A stretch of 42,564 bases of DNA from Maricaulis salignorans (GTDB lineage Bacteria > Pseudomonadota > Alphaproteobacteria > Caulobacterales > Maricaulaceae): assembly GCF_900103475.1 (NCBI RefSeq), contig NZ_FNHG01000025.1, forward strand, positions 1-42,564, given 5' to 3'. The position numbers and the translations under genes are program-made. Shown here piece by piece: positions 17,217 to 26,570 of this stretch. Position 1 is the first letter of the stretch. Each line of letters opens with the position of its first letter. The notes under the pieces are model-generated. The model saw only the letters and a program-made list of their open reading frames with translations, was not told the origin of the DNA and ran no database searches.

Positions 17217-20200
17217 CTAGTCGCGCGGCCGAATGACAACCTGCCCCGTCACGCTACGGGCAAACACGTCCGGCCGGTACATGTCTTCCACCGCCACACC
17301 CGGCAGCGTGTACTGCCCGGGCGTCACCGCGCGAACGATATAGGCCAGCCGCGCCGGACGTCCCGAGCGCAGGTCAATCGCTGCGACGAACCGGTCATCG
17401 CGGGCTTCCGCGATCCGCGGATCATCAATCGTGCCCAGCCAGGCATGAACGCCGTTCGGACCGGCATCCTCGGGGCGCAGGATGGCTTCGATTTCCAGAC
17501 CGGCCGGCAGGAGATCAACCAGAATGGCCGGAATGGTGCGCTGTTCGCTCGGCGCCAGTTCAATATCGATGATCAACCGGTCGCCCTGGACCAGTTTCGT
17601 CAGATCCACCGACGTGCCATCCATGGCCCGAATTCGTTTGGCGACAACAAGTTGCTCGGCGACCGCCGCCGGGGCTTCGAGGGTTTCGCCATGGGCAATC
17701 TGGGTCACCCAGACCGGGTTGATGCCGCGATTCACGAAGCCCGTGGTGGCGGTCAACTCGCCCGGCGTCAGGAGGAATTCCCGCTGCCCCGGCACGGCAT
17801 CGCCGACAGCGCTTTCGATGGCCAGCGCTTCTGTACCGGCTGACAATGCCTGGGCCGCCAGGAGAAGGAAGGCCTTCTCCTGGGTCGTCAGACGGCCGGG
17901 CTCGGGCAGTTCGATGGCGACCCGCTCGGCGAGACGGCCAACCAGATCGCTCTCATCCGTCTCGGCGGCCAGCGCCAGAACACCCGCCAGATCGCGCCGC
18001 GACGTCTGATACCAGTCGCCCGGATTGGAGTAACCCAGAGCGGCTTCGGCGTGCAGGAAGGCATTATGCGAACGCGCGCGGTCGCCGATCATGAACAGCG
18101 CCGCACCAATCTGGGCGCGGGCCAGCGGGCTTGAAATCGCGTCGAGCCGTTCGTCATGCATATAGCGCAGACGCGAGCGGTCGGCGCGACCAGCGCGTGC
18201 CAGCACATAGAGTGCATAAGCGGCGCTCCGGTCAGACAGGCGTTGCGCAGTATCGGTCTGACCGACCCAGCGATGAACCGTGGATTCATAGCCCGAGGCG
18301 CGCCACAATTCCTGCGCTGCGACATGTTCGAGCGCGGCATAGGCGCGCTCCATTGCCGCGTCCGGAACCGTGTAACCGGCCATCTTGGCGCGTGCGAGGA
18401 AATCAACGACATAAGCGCCAAGCCATGGGCTCGCGCTCCGATCACCGACCCGCCACAAGCCGATCGTGCCATCTGCGGCCTCGCGGCTCAGCAGCGTCGA
18501 AATCGCTTCCTGGATCTGCACGCGGGTCTGATCGAAGCCGTCCGCACCGGACAGAGCGGCCAGCCCCTGGGCGTAGAGCAAGGGCAAGGCCCGGCTGGTG
18601 ATCTGTTCAGTACAGCCATAGGGGTAGCGGCTCAGAGAGCGCAGCAAGGCATTTTCGTCCAGCGGCGTCGCCGAAAAACTGACCGACACCTCGCTCGAGC
18701 CCGGCAGGAAGGCCGCCAGTGTCGAGCTGTCGAGTGACCAGCTTTCACCAGGTTCGACACGGCCCCGCACCACCACGGATGACGGCAACCAGGCCGAACG
18801 CACTTCGATCGGATAACTACGCGACACGGCAAAACCGGCCGGCCCGTCGACACTCAATCCCACCTCACCGATACCGGCATCGGCACCATTGACGGGGTAG
18901 CGCCGGTCGATGCGGGCACCGCTGGCCAGTTCGATCTCATCTTCGCTGTCAGCATTGACGGCCCCGGATGCGTTGATCGCGGCGACATAAACGCCGGCAG
19001 CGCCTTCGACATTGTCGATGGTCAGCGTCGTCATGCTGGAATCGCCGGGCGCCAGGAAGCGTGGCAGGATCAGCTCGGCCGGAACTTCATCGCGCACGGT
19101 CAGCGGCTGTGAAGCCTGGCCCAGTCCGGTGCCCGACCAGGCCACAGCCATCAGGCGAAGCTCGCCGTTGAAGTCGGGAATGTCCAGCGTCACCGTCGCA
19201 TTGCCGGCGCGATCGAAGGCGATCGGGCCGGAGAACAGCGCCACGGTGCGGGTCGGCACGACGGTCAGTCCGGCACCGCCGATCTGGTCGCCGCCGGTGC
19301 GCACAGGCGCTGCAGCCCCCTGGTTGGGGTCGAGCAGACGGCCGTAATCATCGAGCAGATCGACGGCCAGCGAGGAGCGCCCGAAATACCAGCCAACCGG
19401 GTCGGGTGAGGCGAAACGGGTCAAAGCGAGAATGCCCTCATCGACCGCCGCAACGGTCACCCAGGCGCCGGCGCGAACCGGCCCTGTCGCACTGATTCCG
19501 ATGTCGAGCGGCTGACGCGGACGCGCCACCTCCGGCGCATCGAGGCTGAGTGCGAGCTCGCGATCGCCGGTATCGACGGCGAGATAGGTCACGCCGACAG
19601 CCCGGCGCGGCCGTGGCTGCGCCACAGGATCACGCGGGGTGAAGACGGAGACCATCGCATAGGCACCCGCGCCCCATTCCTCGGTGACGCGGAAGCTGAC
19701 TTCAACGCCCTGCTCGGGCACGGAAATGGACTGCGTCGCCAGCACGCGATCGCTGGCAATCACGATCTCGGCTTCGCCCGCATAGGGCGGCAAGATACTG
19801 ATCGTCGCCATCTCTCCCGCAGCGACAGGCTGGTCAGGTCCGGCGAGGCGGACACGGTCAGGCGCGTCATCACCGGTCGAGGAGGTGCGCCCCCAGCCAA
19901 CCCAGAAATGCGTGCTGGCCGAAATACCGGATTCGATGTCGGTCACCACCAGCTGGTAATCGCCCCAGGACAGCGCGGCCGTATCGACCTGCGAAACAGC
20001 CTCGGCCGAGAGCGACGCAACACCGTCTTCGACGACGACGGAGTTCTGCGTCCGGCGCCAGCGCCAATTGCCACCCTCTGTGCGGTACCAGTCATAATTC
20101 CAGTCGGTGCGGATGACTTGCCACTCGACCCGGGCCGCGCGCATTTCACCGAGCGCATTGAGGCCAACCAGCTCGAAGGTAGCCGCACGGTCATTGCCGA

Positions 20201-22076
20201 GCCGGCCATCGAACTGGGCATCAAGGCCAAGATAAAGGTCGCGCGGACGGTAGGGAATGCGCACATCATCGGCGACCGGACGGCCGCCCGGCTCGATTGC
20301 CGAAATCACCGTGCGAATTCGCAACGGCGCGGTGCTGCCCTCACCCTCGCCTTCGGGATTGATCCGCAGCACGGCATGGCCGGCTCCGTCGGCGACCGTG
20401 TCCTGCAAGTCATGGCTGGTCTCGCGGAAGCTCTCATCATAGCGACCGAAGGAGAAACGCGCATGATCCGGGAAAGGATTGGGATCGACCTCGATCCGGA
20501 TCGTGCCCTCAACCGGCAGACCGGCACCGGGCGCGCCGTAGAGAAAACGGACATCGGCCTCGACATCGCGGACCTCACCGGCCCGCAGCGGCGTTGTGGT
20601 ATCGGCGCTCAGATCCAGGGCAATGCGCTGCGGGACAAAATCCTCGACCGAAAAGCGCGTCTGGGCGATCAGGCCATAACCGTCGAGCATGGCATCAAGA
20701 CGCCATTCGCCGCGCGCGGATTCGCGCGCCAGATCATAATCCCAGAACACGGTGCCGCCGATCGGCGCACCTTCAAAACGCTGACGTGCGGCCTCGATAC
20801 CATTGGGCCCGTACAGCACCAGATCGCCGGAACGATTGGAGATCGACACCGCCTGGGCATCGCGCAGCATGGCGGCGATATGGACCTGCTCGCCGGGCCG
20901 GTAAATGCCGCGATCGAGATAGAAATAACCGTCCGCGCCTTCGCTGCGGTCACGGCCGGCAATGTCCTGCCCGCTCAGATCGACAGGATTGCGCTGCAGA
21001 TCGAGCACGGCGAAATCATTATCCGCGCCATAGGCGGTCAGCAGGCGGGGCGTATTGCCATCCTCACCGCGCATCAGCGGGCCAGCGAAGCGGGCACGCC
21101 CGTCCGCATCGGTCGTCGCCGTGCCGAGAATTTCATTGCTGCGCGCCACCAGTTCGACGCGCACACCGGGCACGGGCTGCGCCGTCTGCAGGGATCGCAC
21201 GACGTAATCAATGCCATCGCGGCCACGATAGGCGGTCAGGGCCAGATCGGTGATGACCAGCCAGCGGCTCGAGCGCGCCGGGACGTGGTAGTCATCCTCG
21301 GCCTCGGCAGCATCGCTGACCTGGATGTAATAGGCGCCGGGACGCAGGCGCCCGATCGTTTGCGCCAGCGGGAAAACCGTGGTGACCGGTGCGTTCAGCG
21401 TACCGGCCGTGTCCATCTGGCCCTGCCAGAGACGTTCGGCGACCGGGAACGGGCTCTCGTCCTGGGACTGCCAGTCATACTCGTCGAATCCGGCGCTAAA
21501 GCCTGATGTGATCGAGCGGAAAGCCAGGGCGCGATCGGTGACGCGCCAGACCGTGACTTCGACCGTATCGACATTGACGGTCTCGATAGCCAGGCCGTCG
21601 GCTTCCAGTCGTGGCAGAATGACACCGTCACCGGCGATACCGACATAGGCCGGGCGATCACCGAAATCGATTTCGATCTGTTCGCCGGCGCGCAAGCCGC
21701 GGCCATCAGCGGAGGGCAAGCCTGCACGCAAGGTGACCGATTGCCCCTCGCCGAAGGCGAGCCCGCCCAGGCAGAGCGACTGGCCGCTGACAGCCATCGC
21801 GACGGGGCGTTCCGGCTCAAGGGCGACATAGGGTTCGTAATCGGCCTGCGGATCGAGTGGCTGGGTAAAGCCGAGGCAGAGGCGGGGCGCATCGCCCTCG
21901 ACATCAATCTCATAACGCAGGAAGGCAAAATCGGAAGTGGGCTCAGTGACAGCGCGTGCCGCATCGGCCGGGCGTGTCTCGAGCGAAGGCCCCTGCACAC
22001 TCGTGTCCGGCCCGGAACACCCGATCAGACCTGCAGCCAGAACCAGAGCCGCAGCCCCCTTGCGCCAATTCAACAT
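17217..22076 (-). CDS. Bacterial alpha-2-macroglobulin, lipoprotein with thioester
   Basis: 1619 residues. The N-terminus is a lipoprotein signal with lipobox LIGC (C20). A string of MG beta-sandwich domains follows, with AYRGRDGIDYVVRSLQT and YFYLDRGIYRPGEQVH among the recognisable segments. The thioester motif CTEQ is at residues 1155-1158 (YPYGCTEQ), leading into the alpha/alpha TED domain (GLWRVGDRSASPWLGAYVVDFL). A C-terminal receptor-binding-like domain ends near RPDVFARSVTGQV. Such proteins trap foreign proteases by covalent capture in the periplasm and work with PBP1C. ATG 22076 is preceded by GGGGAG at good spacing. The length is close to the E. coli YfhM type (about 1650). Confidence 0.95.
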   Translation of the reverse strand: MLNWRKGAAALVLAAGLIGCSGPDTSVQGPSLETRPADAARAVTEPTSDFAFLRYEIDVEGDAPRLCLGFTQPLDPQADYEPYVALEPERPVAMAVSGQSLCLGGLAFGEGQSVTLRAGLPSADGRGLRAGEQIEIDFGDRPAYVGIAGDGVILPRLEADGLAIETVNVDTVEVTVWRVTDRALAFRSITSGFSAGFDEYDWQSQDESPFPVAERLWQGQMDTAGTLNAPVTTVFPLAQTIGRLRPGAYYIQVSDAAEAEDDYHVPARSSRWLVITDLALTAYRGRDGIDYVVRSLQTAQPVPGVRVELVARSNEILGTATTDADGRARFAGPLMRGEDGNTPRLLTAYGADNDFAVLDLQRNPVDLSGQDIAGRDRSEGADGYFYLDRGIYRPGEQVHIAAMLRDAQAVSISNRSGDLVLYGPNGIEAARQRFEGAPIGGTVFWDYDLARESARGEWRLDAMLDGYGLIAQTRFSVEDFVPQRIALDLSADTTTPLRAGEVRDVEADVRFLYGAPGAGLPVEGTIRIEVDPNPFPDHARFSFGRYDESFRETSHDLQDTVADGAGHAVLRINPEGEGEGSTAPLRIRTVISAIEPGGRPVADDVRIPYRPRDLYLGLDAQFDGRLGNDRAATFELVGLNALGEMRAARVEWQVIRTDWNYDWYRTEGGNWRWRRTQNSVVVEDGVASLSAEAVSQVDTAALSWGDYQLVVTDIESGISASTHFWVGWGRTSSTGDDAPDRVRLAGPDQPVAAGEMATISILPPYAGEAEIVIASDRVLATQSISVPEQGVEVSFRVTEEWGAGAYAMVSVFTPRDPVAQPRPRRAVGVTYLAVDTGDRELALSLDAPEVARPRQPLDIGISATGPVRAGAWVTVAAVDEGILALTRFASPDPVGWYFGRSSLAVDLLDDYGRLLDPNQGAAAPVRTGGDQIGGAGLTVVPTRTVALFSGPIAFDRAGNATVTLDIPDFNGELRLMAVAWSGTGLGQASQPLTVRDEVPAELILPRFLAPGDSSMTTLTIDNVEGAAGVYVAAINASGAVNADSEDEIELASGARIDRRYPVNGADAGIGEVGLSVDGPAGFAVSRSYPIEVRSAWLPSSVVVRGRVEPGESWSLDSSTLAAFLPGSSEVSVSFSATPLDENALLRSLSRYPYGCTEQITSRALPLLYAQGLAALSGADGFDQTRVQIQEAISTLLSREAADGTIGLWRVGDRSASPWLGAYVVDFLARAKMAGYTVPDAAMERAYAALEHVAAQELWRASGYESTVHRWVGQTDTAQRLSDRSAAYALYVLARAGRADRSRLRYMHDERLDAISSPLARAQIGAALFMIGDRARSHNAFLHAEAALGYSNPGDWYQTSRRDLAGVLALAAETDESDLVGRLAERVAIELPEPGRLTTQEKAFLLLAAQALSAGTEALAIESAVGDAVPGQREFLLTPGELTATTGFVNRGINPVWVTQIAHGETLEAPAAVAEQLVVAKRIRAMDGTSVDLTKLVQGDRLIIDIELAPSEQRTIPAILVDLLPAGLEIEAILRPEDAGPNGVHAWLGTIDDPRIAEARDDRFVAAIDLRSGRPARLAYIVRAVTPGQYTLPGVAVEDMYRPDVFARSVTGQVVIRPRD

Positions 22077-22182
22077 AGCAACATCTCCCCATTCCCAATC
22101 CGATTCATCATAGCGCCAGAGCGGGACTTCCGCACGATATATTCCGGATCCGGCCCCGAAATTCCTGCCAATTCACAAGACG

Positions 22183-22890
22183 CTAGCCGATCTCGATGCC
22201 GCAAAACGCCGCGATCGCGCGCCAGGGAATAGTCGCCGAAGCGACACCGAGCGCGACAATCACCAACCCGACACCGCGGCGCAGGCCCGGCCGTTGTGAC
22301 AGACGCATCAGAAGCTGGGCGCCAAAGGCCGCGCCGACCACCGCCGGCACGGTGCCAAGCCCGAAACCGGCCATGATCATCGCCCCACCGCCGGCCGAGC
22401 CGGACAGCATGGCATAGAACAACGCCGCATAGACCATGCCGCAGGGCAGGAAACCCCAGACAAAGCCGGCCAGCACTGGACTGGCTGTCGCAAGCGCGCC
22501 GCCCAGGGGCGCCCGCAATGCTGAGACGACACGCGTGCCGAGACGGTCCATTCCGGCCAGGCTCGGAGCCCAACCCGCCACGGAAAGTCCGATATAGACC
22601 AACGTCACCGCGCCGGCCCAGCGCAGGAGAAAATGTGCCTCGGCGCGGTCGAAGGAAAAGTACACGCTCGACCCGATCAGACCGACAATGGCCCCGGCCA
22701 GGATATAGGCACTCACCCGGCCGAGCTGTGCGAGAAGAAGGGTGCGGGTCCGCGTCGAGGTTTCGCCGTCCGGCGACAGGGTCAGCATCAGCCCCGACGC
22801 AATGCCGCCGCACATGCCGGCGCAGTGCAGGCTGGAGGCAAAACCGGCGAGCAGGCCCCCGGCGAGACTTAATTGCGTAATCGGGTCCAT
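22183..22890 (-). CDS. Sulfite exporter TauE/SafE-like membrane protein of the cbb3 region
   Basis: 235 residues, about six membrane segments. It belongs to the group often annotated 'sulfite exporter TauE/SafE' or DsbD-like (PF13386 type): SLHCAGMCGGIASG with C23 and C27 in the first helix, and FVWGFLPCGMVYAALFYAM with a second Pro-Cys in a later helix. This pattern resembles the DsbD/CcdA transmembrane domain rather than a true sulfite exporter. Homologues are frequently beside cco assembly genes. A role in copper or thiol handling for oxidase maturation is inferred from that context and not shown. It follows ccoS in the same direction across the convergent DUF2189 gene and probably has its own promoter. 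Confidence 0.85.
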   Translation of the reverse strand: MDPITQLSLAGGLLAGFASSLHCAGMCGGIASGLMLTLSPDGETSTRTRTLLLAQLGRVSAYILAGAIVGLIGSSVYFSFDRAEAHFLLRWAGAVTLVYIGLSVAGWAPSLAGMDRLGTRVVSALRAPLGGALATASPVLAGFVWGFLPCGMVYAALFYAMLSGSAGGGAMIMAGFGLGTVPAVVGAAFGAQLLMRLSQRPGLRRGVGLVIVALGVASATIPWRAIAAFCGIEIG

Positions 22891-22912
22891 CTAGGCGTCC
22901 TGGCAGGCGGTG

Positions 22913-22930
22913 TTGTGGTCAAAACCACAA
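22913..22930. promoter_or_regulatory. Perfect palindromic operator candidate
   Basis: TTGTGGT-CAAA-ACCACAA is an exact 7-4-7 dyad in the 116-bp gap between the divergent TauE/SafE-like and DUF2189 genes. The inner TGTGG-N6-CCACA has the spacing of a CRP-type site (TGTGA-N6-TCACA) with one changed base per half. It does not match the FNR/FixK consensus TTGAT-N4-ATCAA. The regulator is unknown. Confidence 0.55.
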
Positions 22931-23006
22931 TAGGCCCAATTAAAGTGTGGCATAATCCCGCGAACCGGGGAAACATGAGACCAGGCATTCTGGAGCGCAT
23001 GACGTT

Positions 23007-23774
23007 ATGATCACACTGCAAAAAGTCCGGCGCGACGCGCCCTGGAACTGGCTCAAGGCCGGCTGGGCCGACATGATGCGAGCCCGGCGCGTCAGCCTGG
23101 CCTATGGTCTGATTTTCGTCGGGATCGGCGCGCTGATCACGGGCGGGCTCTGGGCCCTCAATCTCGGCGCCGTGGCGCCGGTCGCGCTGAGCGGTTTCGC
23201 GCTGATTGCTCCAGCCCTGGCGATCGGGATCTACCAGGTCAGCCGCGCGATCGAGCGCGGTGAGGCCCCGCGCTTCCGCGTGATCATTTCGCGTTTTCCC
23301 GACCGCATCACACAGATCGCCTTCCTGTCCCTGCTTCTGCTCCTGTTGCTCATGGCCTGGCTTGAGATCGCGCAATTCATGTTCGTCATCATCGCGCCCG
23401 GCACCCCGCTTTCGCCAGGACCTTTCCTGGAATTCTCCCTGTCCGAGCCGGCCGGCATGACCCTGCTTGTACTCGGCACTATTGTCGGCTCCTTGCTGGC
23501 CGGTATCGCCTTCGCCATTTCGGCGATCGCTTTCCCGATGCTGGTTGACCAGGACGTCGATGCCGTAACCGCGCTGGTTGCCAGCGTCACTGCGGTGCGC
23601 CGCCAGCCCTTCGTGATGTTCACCTGGGCCTGGCTGATCGGTTTCATGACCGTCGCCGGCACCGCCTTCTTCCTGGTCGGACTGGCGCTGGTCTTCCCGT
23701 GGCTGGCTCATGCCAGCTGGCATGCCTACAAGGACTTTGCCCCGTCACCCTCATCCTCGGCCTCTGCAGGCTGA
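23007..23774 (+). CDS. DUF2189 family integral membrane protein
   Basis: 255 residues with about six membrane helices. Family features include the amphipathic N-terminus (WNWLKAGWADMMRARRVSLAYGL), a tract of consecutive Leu near residue 112, the conserved AFPMLVDQDVDAVTALVAS segment and the ending FPWLAHASWHAYKD. The function of DUF2189 is unknown; in alphaproteobacteria it is often next to cbb3 oxidase genes. ATG 23007 is preceded by GGAG; an earlier ATG at 22999 runs into a stop after three codons. Its last 49 bases overlap the 3' end of ccoS on the other strand. Confidence 0.85.
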   Translation: MITLQKVRRDAPWNWLKAGWADMMRARRVSLAYGLIFVGIGALITGGLWALNLGAVAPVALSGFALIAPALAIGIYQVSRAIERGEAPRFRVIISRFPDRITQIAFLSLLLLLLLMAWLEIAQFMFVIIAPGTPLSPGPFLEFSLSEPAGMTLLVLGTIVGSLLAGIAFAISAIAFPMLVDQDVDAVTALVASVTAVRRQPFVMFTWAWLIGFMTVAGTAFFLVGLALVFPWLAHASWHAYKDFAPSPSSSASAG

Positions 23775-23932
23775 GGCCGCGGCTGCAGCGGTTTGTCGTC
23801 ATCGATCAGGATGCGCTCGCCGGCGCCGTCGAGATCCTCGAACTGGCCCGATTTCAGGCTCCACAGGAAACCGACCAGTCCGAGAAATCCCAGACCAAGC
23901 GCAATGGGTATCAACCAGATCAGTGCATTCAT
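23726..23932 (-). CDS. ccoS: cbb3 oxidase assembly protein CcoS
   Basis: 68 residues: one N-terminal membrane helix (IWLIPIALGLGFLGLVGFLWSL), then the family signature LKSGQFEDLDGAGERIL and an acidic tail. CcoS is needed for cofactor insertion into the cbb3-type oxidase. The gene overlaps the ccoI stop by 4 bp (ATGA) and is the last gene of ccoGHIS. Its 3' part is antisense to the end of the DUF2189 gene. Confidence 0.93.
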   Translation of the reverse strand: MNALIWLIPIALGLGFLGLVGFLWSLKSGQFEDLDGAGERILIDDDKPLQPRPQPAEAEDEGDGAKSL

Positions 23933-26115
23933 CGGCGTGCGAGCCTCAAGGCGTTGAGTGTGACCAGAATTGACGACCCGGACATCGCGATCGCGGCGAT
24001 CAGGGGCGTGACCATCCCCATGACCGCCAGCGGCACGGCGATCATGTTATAGCCCGCCGCGAGGGAGAAGTTCTCCAGCACACGCCGCCGGGCGGAGCGC
24101 GAGATATCAAGCGCCGCCAGACAACCGGTCAACTTGTTTCCCTGCAGGACGAAATCCGCGGCCGCCTGGGATATCTCCGCCGCTGCGGCGAGCGAAATCG
24201 AGGCGTCGGCGGCGGCCAGGGCGGGCGCGTCATTGATGCCGTCACCAATCATCAGCACCTTGCCGCCTTGCGCCTTGAGCGCTTCAATACGGGCGATCTT
24301 GTCCTGCGGTTTCAGCTCGGCGGTCCAGGTGTCAATTCCAAGCTCGCTGGCGATCGCTGCGACCGGCCCGGGGCGGTCGCCGGAGAGGAGTTCGATCCGG
24401 CAGCCGCGCCGGCGCAAACCGTCAATCGTCTCGCGGGCATCGCCGCGCAAACTGTCCTGAAAACGGAAACGGACCGGCTCGCCCTCATCGACGATCAACC
24501 AGGCTTCCGAGTGCGGATCGTTCGCCGCATCAATCCCGAGCCAGCGTGCCGAGCCAAAGCGCAGGCGCTGGCCGTTCTCGATACCGTCCAGACCGCCGCC
24601 GGCGATCTCGCGCACATCCCGGGCTGCAGGGCCCATGCCCGCGGCATCGGCGACAGCGCGCGACAGGGGGTGATGGCTGGTCCGGGCCAATCGCGCGGCA
24701 AGCTCCAGCATGCCGGCCGGCAATGCCTCCGGCTCGACGAGGCGCGGACGGCCCTCGGTCAGGGTCCCGGTCTTGTCGACCACGACCGTATCGACCTTCG
24801 CCATCCGCTCCAGAGCATCGCCGGACTTGACCAGCACGCCAGCCTTGAACAAGCGTCCGGAGGCGACGACATGAACCGCCGGCACGGCCAGACCCAAGGC
24901 GCAGGGGCAGGTGATGATCAAGACGGCAATGGCGTTGATGATCCCGATCCGCAAATCACCGCCCAGCACCGCCCAGCCAATCACAGTTGCCAGCGCCAGC
25001 GAATGCACCAGTGGCACATAGAGCCGCGCCGCCTGGTCCGCCAGGCGCACAAAATGTGATCGGCTCTGTTCGCCGGCCTCGACCATCCGGGTGATCTCGG
25101 CGAGCAGGGAATTATCGCGGTCGGCACTGGCTCGCACCACCAGCTTGCCGTCCAGGTTGAGCATGCCGGAGAAGACCTGCACGCCGGGCCGGGCCTCGAC
25201 GGGCGCGGTCTCGCCGCTGACCAGTGAACCATCGAGCGCCCCCTCGCCCTCGATAATCACCGCATCAACCGGGACCCGGTCACCCGCGGCCAGGATCAGG
25301 TGGTCGCCGGCACAGACATCACGCGCCGGAATGGCTTCCATCGCTCCGTCACTGCGCAGACGATTGGCGGTCGCGGCCTGCATCGCCGCCAGCCCGCGCG
25401 CGGCCTGGCTGGCCTTGGCGCGCAGCCGCATGTCGAGAAACCGCCCGATCAGCAGGAAGAAGAGCAGCATGGCGGCAGCGTCGTAATAGGTCTCGCCATG
25501 GCCGATGAAGGTTTCATAGATCGAGAGCCCGCAGGCCAGCAGTACGGCGAGCGAGATCGGCACATCCATATTGACGTGGCGATGCTTGAGCACCGACCAG
25601 GCCGAACGGAAAAACGGCTGGCCGGAATAGGCGACCGTGGGCAGCACGATCAGGGCCGAGATGCGGTGCATCAGGGACTGCATCGCCTCGCTCATTTCCA
25701 GCCCGCCGGACCAGACCGAGATCGAGAGCAGCATGACATTCGCCATCGCAAAGCCGGCGACGGCCAGCGCGCGCAACAGGCGCCGCTCGTCTTCCTTCTG
25801 CGGATCGCTCTCGTTTTCCGGCTCATAGGGCGTGGCCGGATAGCCGATTTCGCCGAGTTTGGTGATAAAGCCGCGCGCCGCCGACGCCTCACCGCGCCAG
25901 ACCAGGGCCAGACGGCCGGTGGACAGGTTCAACCGCGCCTGCTCGACCCGCTCATCGGCGAGCAGGCCCGCTTCGATGCGGGCGATGCAGCCGGCACAGG
26001 TCGCACCACGCACCAGGAGGTCCAGATGCGAGCGGCCGTCACTCCGGCGTACAAAGGCCTGGGGGTCGGCCTGGCCCGCAGTGGAGCCGGGCATCGCAGC
26101 GATCAGGGCAGCCAC
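23929..26115 (-). CDS. ccoI: Copper-transporting P1B-type ATPase CcoI (FixI)
   Basis: 728 residues. It moves Cu(I) out of the cytoplasm for the binuclear centre of the cbb3 oxidase. An N-terminal metal-binding domain has C40-x-x-C43 (GATCAGC). The translocation motif C403-P-C405 lies in the sixth helix. The phosphorylated Asp is D447 (DKTGTLTEGRP). The HP-like SHHPLSRAV and hinge GDGINDAPAL follow. The actuator loop reads SGETAPVE, a usual variant of TGES in this family. The frame begins at GTG 26115, overlapping ccoH by 13 bp; ATG at 26094 would give a chain 7 residues shorter and is also possible. Confidence 0.95.
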   Translation of the reverse strand: MAALIAAMPGSTAGQADPQAFVRRSDGRSHLDLLVRGATCAGCIARIEAGLLADERVEQARLNLSTGRLALVWRGEASAARGFITKLGEIGYPATPYEPENESDPQKEDERRLLRALAVAGFAMANVMLLSISVWSGGLEMSEAMQSLMHRISALIVLPTVAYSGQPFFRSAWSVLKHRHVNMDVPISLAVLLACGLSIYETFIGHGETYYDAAAMLLFFLLIGRFLDMRLRAKASQAARGLAAMQAATANRLRSDGAMEAIPARDVCAGDHLILAAGDRVPVDAVIIEGEGALDGSLVSGETAPVEARPGVQVFSGMLNLDGKLVVRASADRDNSLLAEITRMVEAGEQSRSHFVRLADQAARLYVPLVHSLALATVIGWAVLGGDLRIGIINAIAVLIITCPCALGLAVPAVHVVASGRLFKAGVLVKSGDALERMAKVDTVVVDKTGTLTEGRPRLVEPEALPAGMLELAARLARTSHHPLSRAVADAAGMGPAARDVREIAGGGLDGIENGQRLRFGSARWLGIDAANDPHSEAWLIVDEGEPVRFRFQDSLRGDARETIDGLRRRGCRIELLSGDRPGPVAAIASELGIDTWTAELKPQDKIARIEALKAQGGKVLMIGDGINDAPALAAADASISLAAAAEISQAAADFVLQGNKLTGCLAALDISRSARRRVLENFSLAAGYNMIAVPLAVMGMVTPLIAAIAMSGSSILVTLNALRLARR

Positions 26116-26570
26116 AACTCGTATTCCACCTCGAACGGCGCATCGCCGCTATTATTCACCCGCACCCGCCAGCGGCCGGCCATCTCGCACGCAAGCTCTG
26201 CCCGATACAGGCCATCCTGCCCTTCGACGAAGTCCAGCGGGCACGCGGTTGTGGTGTCCGGGTGGACCATTTCGCCGCCCAGCGACAAACCGGGAACCGG
26301 ACGATCCGCCGCATCGGCCACCGCCAGAACCAGTCGACCATCAACGGCATTGAAACTCGCCGTCCAGCCCAGTTCGACCTGGCGGCGGCGCGCTTCAAGC
26401 GTGTCATTGTAATGGATGCCCTGGACGTAGGAGCGCGGCACATCCTCGCCGGGGAAGGTCTGCAGTGCGAGCGTGATGAAAGTCGCATTGACGCCAATCG
26501 TGACGCCGAAAAACATCAGGATCATCACCAGCACATGCCAGCCGCGCAGCGGGTTGAGGAAAGATTTCAT
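26103..26570 (-). CDS. ccoH: cbb3 oxidase accessory protein CcoH (FixH)
   Basis: 155 residues. A single membrane helix (HVLVMILMFFGVTIGVNATFI) is followed by a periplasmic beta-sandwich domain with the family pattern SYVQGIHYNDTLEARR, then LGWTASF and GRWRVRV. FixH-type proteins stabilise the cbb3 complex or help deliver copper during assembly. It overlaps ccoG by 4 bp upstream and ccoI by 13 bp downstream, fitting translational coupling of ccoG-ccoH-ccoI-ccoS. Confidence 0.93.
   Translation of the reverse strand: MKSFLNPLRGWHVLVMILMFFGVTIGVNATFITLALQTFPGEDVPRSYVQGIHYNDTLEARRRQVELGWTASFNAVDGRLVLAVADAADRPVPGLSLGGEMVHPDTTTACPLDFVEGQDGLYRAELACEMAGRWRVRVNNSGDAPFEVEYELWLP

Noticed and set aside
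19908-21506. 532-codon plus-strand open frame
   Set aside because: Antisense to the alpha-2-macroglobulin gene, which has a complete lipobox, MG domains and thioester; the antisense product has no recognisable feature.
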